Assembly: GCF_900156865.1 (NCBI RefSeq)
Contig: NZ_LT732529.1
Location: 1,071,056 to 1,135,055, forward strand
Source: Litchfieldia sinesaloumensis
GTDB lineage: Bacteria > Bacillota > Bacilli > Bacillales > Bacillaceae_L
Length of the DNA stretch: 64,000 bases
Direction of reading: 5' to 3'
Every line of letters starts with the position of its first letter. Positions within the stretch are counted from its first letter, which is position 1. Made by a program: the position numbers and the translations under genes. Below are positions 59,684 to 64,000 of the stretch, one piece after another. Under the pieces are notes generated by a model. That model was not told the origin of the DNA and did no database searches. It saw only the letters and a list, made by a program, of their open reading frames with translations.

Positions 59684-59917
59684 TTCGTATCACCCCATTA
59701 GCTTATTTAATATACATTCATTCTTGACATAAATCATATTTATAAAACACATCCAAGGAATTTTAAGGCTATTTCACATATTCAATTTTGGAGTTTAGCT
59801 TTACTCTATAATATGTAAGCAAAACCAAAATGATAACAATTGTCTCCTTTTTGTGAGAATTGCCTACATTTTGTGCTTGTCACTGCTCGAATTTTCTTGT
59901 TTCACAAAACGTTTCAC

Positions 59918-59955
59918 AAAAAAAGACCAATCTTTTTTGTGATTGGTCTTTTTTG
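59918..59955 (-). terminator. Terminator of the MltG-like gene
   Basis: AAAGACCAATC pairs with GATTGGTCTTT around an 8-nt loop, with A and T runs outside. It lies just past the stop at 59961. Confidence 0.83.
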
Positions 59956-59960
59956 TGAAT

Positions 59961-60488
59961 TTATCTTTTCTTGAAAATAATTGAAATAATCTCGTCGGTT
60001 GTCATATCACTATTTATTTCAAAGCTGCCAAGCTTCAAATATTTAGCAACCCCTTTTTTCTCAACAAGGTTAGCGAAGTCCCAAGCATCCCCACTGATAA
60101 TATTTGCTGAGATAAGTGCTTTTCCGACCTCATAGCTAGTCATACCTTCTGAAACTGTGATAACTGTTTTATGAACAACAGGCTCTGCAGGTTCTTCTTT
60201 CTCTTCTTTTACTTCTTCCTTCTTCTCTGCCTCAGTTTCTTCTACTTTTGGTTCTTCTTTAGGTACTTCCACTGAATTCTTGGCTTCAGCAATAGCGTTG
60301 TTCCACTCATCTTCCGTTTGAACAACATACCCTTCGGCACTTAAAAGACTTTTCAGCTCTTCGACAGATGGTTTTTCCTCTGCCTTTGTACTCGTTGCTT
60401 GTTCTGGTCCAAAGAAATATACGACTGCACATACAGTTGCTGAAAGTAAGAGCCCAGAAGCAAAGCTAGTCAATGTTTTTGCATTCAT
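59961..60488 (-). CDS. MltG/YceG-like membrane protein, short form
   Basis: The 175-residue protein has one N-terminal membrane helix (SFASGLLLSATVCAVVYFF), a Lys/Glu-rich stretch (about 75-105), and a C-terminal domain with VITVSEGMTSYEVGKALISANII and LKLGSFEINSDMTTDEIISIIF. This matches the LysM-like N-terminal part of MltG-type transglycosylases, but the catalytic YceG domain is missing. Its start overlaps the upstream gene as ATGA. It may bind glycan or a partner; the function is unknown. Confidence 0.77.
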   Translation of the reverse strand: MNAKTLTSFASGLLLSATVCAVVYFFGPEQATSTKAEEKPSVEELKSLLSAEGYVVQTEDEWNNAIAEAKNSVEVPKEEPKVEETEAEKKEEVKEEKEEPAEPVVHKTVITVSEGMTSYEVGKALISANIISGDAWDFANLVEKKGVAKYLKLGSFEINSDMTTDEIISIIFKKR

Positions 60489-60862
60489 TGGGCTACCTTT
60501 CTCCCTTCTGTTTGTTTTGTAAATGGAGAAAGCAATGATTGTACTTCAATTTCACTTAGTTCCTTCTCGTTTGCAATGCTTGTAACTGAGTAACCTCTTT
60601 TAAATAAGTCAAGAATATCACGAAGCAATTCGCGCTGCTCTCGATCAGTAGTATCAATCCCCGCTTGGTTAGCTATAATCTCATTATCTAGCTCAAGGTT
60701 TCTCATTTGTTGTTGTAGCTTGTTAATTTCTTCCATAAAACTAATTGAATATAGTTCAAGCTCTCGCTGTTCTGCCTTTTTTGCCTTTTTCGTAAGGGTA
60801 TAGGATAAAATGAGCAAACCTGCTGCAACCCCAAATAATATGACTAACGCCCATTCCATCAT
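60485..60862 (-). CDS. Membrane-anchored coiled-coil protein, SwrB/DUF6115-like
   Basis: The 125-residue protein has one N-terminal membrane helix (WALVILFGVAAGLLILSYTL), a coiled coil (about 30-75) and a C-terminal helix-turn-helix-like segment DLFKRGYSVTSIANEKELSEIEVQSLL. The layout resembles SwrB of B. subtilis, a flagellar assembly factor, but no flagellar genes are near. Function is unknown. It is translationally coupled to the MltG-like gene. Confidence 0.7.
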   Translation of the reverse strand: MMEWALVILFGVAAGLLILSYTLTKKAKKAEQRELELYSISFMEEINKLQQQMRNLELDNEIIANQAGIDTTDREQRELLRDILDLFKRGYSVTSIANEKELSEIEVQSLLSPFTKQTEGRKVAQ

Positions 60863-61082
60863 TGGACATCATCCTTTCAATGCTTTTTGTCTTACAACAG
60901 ATAATTATACAATGAAATAAGACAAATTTCGATTGAATTCGATAAAATACTTCTATAGTCTTTGGGATTGGAAGAAATTAACGAACAGGTATAGTAGTTT
61001 CACACCTTTGGACCTATGTACAATGTACATTTGGTAAATGCTTGAAAGCTTGAATAACCAATAATTACTACTGATAAAAAAT

Positions 61083-61113
61083 AAAAAAGATGCCTCTCTT
61101 ACATAGAGACATC
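61083..61113 (-). terminator. Terminator of the dioxygenase gene
   Basis: On the minus strand, GATGTCTCTATG pairs with a GAGAGGCATC arm, followed by TTTTTTA, 15 nt past the stop at 61128. Confidence 0.8.
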
Positions 61114-61127
61114 CTTAACTTTAGGGT

Positions 61128-62105
61128 TTATTCTTTCGTAAATTCCTTTGTGCTTCTAATGGTATCAATAGGGCGAACGTATGATTCTATAGATTTTCGC
61201 TTTGGTTCTAAAAATGGTGGTAATGAAAGTTTTTCCCCCAATGTTTCGTAGGGTTCGTCTCCCATAAAACCAGGACCGTCAGTAGCAAATTCAAAAAGAA
61301 TACCAGGTGCCACTCTTGAATAAAGTGATCCAAAGAAGAAACGATCTACAAATCCTGAGGTTTGGAAACCGAATCCACGTAAATGTTTATCCCACTCGTC
61401 AAGAACAGATTTATCATCGACACGAAAAGCGGCATGATGTACTGTACCAAATCCTTGCTGTGCTGGCGGGAGAACGGTGTTATTCTCAACGACAACTTGA
61501 GCTCCATTTCCACCTTCACCAACTTCAAACAGGTGGAAAGAACCTTCTTGTCCAATTTCTTTAAATTGTAGCACCTTTTCAAGCATTTCTTTAAAAAAGT
61601 CAAAATGTGCGGTACGAACAAATAATGGTCCTAAACCAGTAATCGCGTATTCTAATGGAATAGGCCCTTTTTGCCATGGAGTTCCAGCAGCTACGCCTTT
61701 ATTATTTTCATCAGAGACCAATTGGTATTGTTGGTCATCGAAATCAACGAAAGATACTGTTTTTACCCCAAATTGTTCCTTGACGCCAAAGTGTTTAATA
61801 TTCAATCGATCAAAACGTTTGACCCAATAATCGATAGCTTCATCAGTAGGAACTCGAAAAGATGTTTTTGAAATTTCGTTTGTTCCATGTACTCCTTTCG
61901 GAATTCCTGGAAAATCGAAGAAAGTCATATCTGTTCCTGGACTACCTGTATCATCTGCAAAGAATAAGTGATGGGTTTGAATATCATCTTGGTTCACTGT
62001 TTTCTTTACTAATCTCATCCCTAATGTATAAGTAAAAAACTCATAGTTCTTTTCCGCACTGCTCGTAATCGCAGTGACATGGTGTATTCCCTTTAAACCG
62101 TTCAT
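61128..62105 (-). CDS. Ring-cleaving dioxygenase (MhqO/MhqA-like)
   Basis: The 325-residue protein has two VOC domains: KGIHHVTAITSSAEKNYEFFTYTLGMRLVKKTVNQDD at the start, and TVHHAAFRVDD with ILFEFATDGPGF in the second half. The His of HHV, the His of VHHAAF and the Glu of LFEFATD should bind iron or manganese. MhqO and MhqA of B. subtilis detoxify quinones and catechols and are controlled by MhqR. A consensus promoter and an MhqR-like operator lie upstream. Confidence 0.88.
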   Translation of the reverse strand: MNGLKGIHHVTAITSSAEKNYEFFTYTLGMRLVKKTVNQDDIQTHHLFFADDTGSPGTDMTFFDFPGIPKGVHGTNEISKTSFRVPTDEAIDYWVKRFDRLNIKHFGVKEQFGVKTVSFVDFDDQQYQLVSDENNKGVAAGTPWQKGPIPLEYAITGLGPLFVRTAHFDFFKEMLEKVLQFKEIGQEGSFHLFEVGEGGNGAQVVVENNTVLPPAQQGFGTVHHAAFRVDDKSVLDEWDKHLRGFGFQTSGFVDRFFFGSLYSRVAPGILFEFATDGPGFMGDEPYETLGEKLSLPPFLEPKRKSIESYVRPIDTIRSTKEFTKE

Positions 62106-62192
62106 GTAATAATTCCTCCAATTTTGCTCTCTTTTATAAGTGTCCCCTAGGAACTAATAAACTAGTATAGTAAAAAATCTCTTTGGTTAAAA

Positions 62193-62239
62193 TATCTTAA
62201 ATTCAAGATAATTATACTGCTTAAAAAATTTAGTGTCAA
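62193..62239 (-). promoter_or_regulatory. Promoter and MhqR-like operator of the dioxygenase gene
   Basis: On the minus strand, TTGACA (62234-62239) and TATAAT (62211-62216) are exactly 17 nt apart. Directly after the -10, TATCTTAAATTCAAGATA (62193-62210, plus strand) is an 18-nt palindrome with two mismatched centre bases. It resembles the MhqR operator ATCTC-GAATTC-GAGAT as I recall it. The position, over the start site, suits a repressor. Confidence 0.75.
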
Positions 62240-62265
62240 TAAACAAAACTCATATTCTTATTGAT

Positions 62266-62295
62266 AAAAAAATGTCCCCACATTCCTGTGAGGAC
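62266..62295 (-). terminator. Terminator of larB-larC
   Basis: On the minus strand, GTCCTCACA (62295-62287) pairs with TGTGGGGAC (62282-62274), followed by ATTTTTTT. It begins 12 nt past the larC stop. Confidence 0.83.
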
Positions 62296-62306
62296 AACTG
62301 AATGGG

Positions 62307-63248
62307 TTATTCTCCGATAATAACTCGAAGAACATTCGGACGATCTTTAAACGTTTTGGTACCAGCACCATAGCCAATTGATGCAACCTTCATTGTAGGA
62401 AGAGTACAAAATTCATCAGTTAGCACGGAGATGATTCCTGCTCCTGTTGGAGTCGTGAGCTCAAAACGAACATCACTTTGTTCGATTGGCACTCCTTTTA
62501 GAATTTCGAGTGTTGCAGGTGCTGGAACTGGGTATATCCCATGATCGATATGTATTTTTCCTGTACCAACAGGAACGGAAGATGATTTAATCGATGAAAT
62601 CTCAAGCTGCTGTAGTAAAATCGCTACGCCGACGATATCAATAATGGAGTCGACAGCACCCACTTCATGAAAATGGACTTTTTCTAACGGAAGTCCATGA
62701 ATAAGCCCTTCCGCTTCACCTATTTTCTTGAAAATTCGAAGTGACATATCTTTAACCTCGGGTGCTAGTTCAGAATCGTTAATCATTTTTACGATATCTT
62801 TATAGGCACGATGGTCATGGTGGTGATGATGTCCATGGTCATGATGGTGCGAGTGTGAATGTTCATGATGATGATCATGGTCATGGTCGCGCGAATGAGA
62901 ATGTTCATGATGATGATCATGGTCATGGTCGTGCGAATGAGAATGTTCATGATGATGATCATGGTCATGGTCGTGCGAATGAGAATGTTCATGATGGTGG
63001 TCATGGTCATGGTTGTGCGAATGTGTATGTTCATGATGATGGGAGTCATTTTTTAAGATAACATCAAATTTTGTTGAAGTTATTCCATTTTTTACGACTT
63101 TTTGCCATTTTAATTCGTATTCATCGTGAAAATGCAGCTTTTTCAATTCAGTTACAAGATGATGAGGATCTGCACCTGCATCTAGTAGTGCTCCAATCAC
63201 CATATCTCCGCTTATGCCGGAAAAACAGTCAAAATATAAGGTCTTCAT
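62307..63248 (-). CDS. larC: Nickel-pincer cofactor protein LarC, LarC1 part only
   Basis: The 313-residue protein starts MKTLYFDCFSGISGDMVIGALLDAG, has EKVHFHEVGAVDSIIDIVG and ends YGAGTKTFKDRPNVLRVIIGE, the usual LarC1 boundary. LarC inserts nickel in the cofactor of lactate racemase-type enzymes with CTP. The LarC2 part is missing: the frame ends in TAA and a terminator begins 12 nt later. Residues about 67-147 form a very His/Asp-rich tract. Its ATG lies 2 nt after the larB stop, and AAGGAG is inside larB. Confidence 0.88.
   Translation of the reverse strand: MKTLYFDCFSGISGDMVIGALLDAGADPHHLVTELKKLHFHDEYELKWQKVVKNGITSTKFDVILKNDSHHHEHTHSHNHDHDHHHEHSHSHDHDHDHHHEHSHSHDHDHDHHHEHSHSRDHDHDHHHEHSHSHHHDHGHHHHHDHRAYKDIVKMINDSELAPEVKDMSLRIFKKIGEAEGLIHGLPLEKVHFHEVGAVDSIIDIVGVAILLQQLEISSIKSSSVPVGTGKIHIDHGIYPVPAPATLEILKGVPIEQSDVRFELTTPTGAGIISVLTDEFCTLPTMKVASIGYGAGTKTFKDRPNVLRVIIGE
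62847..63044. repeat. 42-bp tandem repeat inside larC
   Basis: Four full units of 42 bp (62847, 62889, 62931 and 62973 as starts) and a partial fifth to 63044 differ by only a few bases. Each codes for 14 residues on the minus strand (DHDHDHHHEHSHSH type). The multiple of 3 keeps the frame, so unit number may vary. Confidence 0.92.
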
Positions 63249-63250
63249 TT

Positions 63251-64000
63251 TTATTTTTGTTCTCCTTTTCGTGCTAGTTGGTCAATCAAGACCGCATTGT
63301 ATGCACCACCGAAACCATTGTCGATATTAACTACACTGATTCCGGATGCACAAGAATTAAGCATTGTCAGGAGGGCTGATAGGCCATTAAAGTTCGCTCC
63401 ATATCCAATACTTGTTGGAACTGCAATGATTGGGTGGGATACAAGGCCACCTACTACACTCGGTAGAGCGCCCTCCATTCCGGCAACCACAACGGATACA
63501 TTTGCTTGTTGAATTTCTTCTATATTATCAAATAAACGGTGGATACCTGCCACACCTACATCGTAAAAGCGACGAACTTGACTACCTAGTACCTCTGCGG
63601 TAATGGCTGCCTCTTCTGCTACCCTTAGATCAGAAGTTCCCGCACATACAATTGCAATATAGTCTGTGCTTCCTGTAACTACAGATGATTTGTCTTTCCA
63701 ATAAAGAATTTGTGCGGTTTCATTGTAAACATATTCTGGGTTTGATTGTAAAACAAAGTCTGCTTTTTCCTGAGTAATACGGGTTACAAGTACGTTGTCC
63801 CCGCGTCCTTTGATTACATTAACAATTGATAAAATTTGTTCCTTTGTTTTTCCTTCACCAAACACAATTTCAGGAAAGCCCTGTCTGTTTTTTCGATGAT
63901 GGTCAATTTTTGCAAACCCCAAATTTTCATAGGTTGCAAGTTGTAGCTTTGCATCCTCGATACTCAATGTTCCCTGCTTTACTTGCTCTAAAATTTCTTC
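63251..64000 (-). CDS. larB: LarB, pyridinium biscarboxylate synthase, 5'-truncated by the window
   Basis: The frame is open to the right edge and ends at TAA 63251. Upstream of the codon at 63967 the frame still reads EEILEQVKQGTLSIEDAK, so that TTG is internal and the true start lies beyond the window. Motifs include LGFAKIDHHRKNRQGFPEIVFGEGKT, YIAIVCAGTSDLRVAEEAA, VVVAGMEGALPSVVGGL and PTSIGYGANFNGLSALLTMLN, as in LarB and PurE-like AIR carboxylases. It carboxylates and hydrolyses nicotinic acid adenine dinucleotide in nickel-pincer synthesis. Confidence 0.93.
   Translation of the reverse strand, partial: EEILEQVKQGTLSIEDAKLQLATYENLGFAKIDHHRKNRQGFPEIVFGEGKTKEQILSIVNVIKGRGDNVLVTRITQEKADFVLQSNPEYVYNETAQILYWKDKSSVVTGSTDYIAIVCAGTSDLRVAEEAAITAEVLGSQVRRFYDVGVAGIHRLFDNIEEIQQANVSVVVAGMEGALPSVVGGLVSHPIIAVPTSIGYGANFNGLSALLTMLNSCASGISVVNIDNGFGGAYNAVLIDQLARKGEQK

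Noticed and set aside
59905-59960. TTTCACAAAA repeats as an operator array
   Set aside because: The two copies and the reverse copy are part of, or next to, the terminator hairpin and are simple in sequence.
62847-63044. CRISPR-like direct repeats
   Set aside because: The units are contiguous with no spacers and code for protein in larC.
62855-63061. Plus-strand ORFs rich in Gly-His-Asp or Met
   Set aside because: They are reverse readings of the 42-bp repeat in larC, which is in a clear LarC frame.
63300-63512. Plus-strand ORF opposite larB
   Set aside because: It has no ribosome site and is covered by the conserved LarB frame.

Overview
The window is chromosomal DNA of a low-GC, endospore-forming Firmicute of the family Bacillaceae, though not Bacillus subtilis itself. 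Three things point there: many genes start with TTG or GTG behind a strong AGGAGG site; small spore genes are present (sspP, sspO, sspN, tlp, cotM-like, a Spo0E-like gene); and the gene order from tkt to parC follows the B. subtilis tkt-sirA(yneE)-yneF-ccdA-yneI-yneJ-yneK-cotM-sspP-sspO-citB-yneN-sspN-tlp-yneP-plsY-yneT-parE-parC block. No rRNA, tRNA, CRISPR array or insertion sequence was seen.

Region 1 (1-26.5 kb) is this conserved block. It joins central metabolism (transketolase end, aconitase), sporulation control (SirA with Spo0A boxes, a Spo0E-like phosphatase, SASPs), cytochrome c/thiol redox genes (ccdA, yneI, yneJ, yneN), phospholipid synthesis (plsY) and topoisomerase IV (parE, parC). 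Genes inserted relative to B. subtilis include a VOC protein, a heterodimeric ABC exporter with one degenerate ATP site, a SpoIID/LytB-domain protein, a solitary selA, a CapA-like protein and an S9 peptidase.

Region 2 (26.5-36.9 kb) is accessory: a YtvI-like permease, an alanyl-tRNA editing hydrolase, a tandem ribbon-helix-helix protein, a frameshifted LAGLIDADG endonuclease gene behind a consensus promoter carrying two LexA/SOS-type boxes, a Bcr/CflA drug exporter, a class V aminotransferase, and an alcohol dehydrogenase-aldehyde dehydrogenase pair.

Region 3 (36.9-52.3 kb) is rich in envelope functions. It holds a ydjI-ydjG-ydjH-like operon behind a sigma-W-type promoter but without pspA, an HD-GYP phosphodiesterase, an esterase, a YknXYZ/MacAB-like exporter operon behind an ECF-type promoter, a LysE exporter, a Suv3-like helicase, a GH18 enzyme, an SDR oxidoreductase and three very small genes.

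Region 4 (52.3-59.7 kb) is the glycogen operon glgB-glgC-glgD-glgA on the minus strand. It has a perfect cre (CcpA) site upstream of glgB, a structured GC-rich repeat-like element just before glgA, no glgP in the window, and a short GH15-type gene upstream.

Region 5 (59.9-64 kb) has a two-gene membrane pair (SwrB-like and MltG-like), a MhqO-like dioxygenase with a consensus promoter and an MhqR-like operator, and larB-larC for nickel-pincer cofactor synthesis. This larC stops at the LarC1 boundary and carries a 42-bp tandem repeat coding for a histidine-rich tract; larB runs off the right edge.
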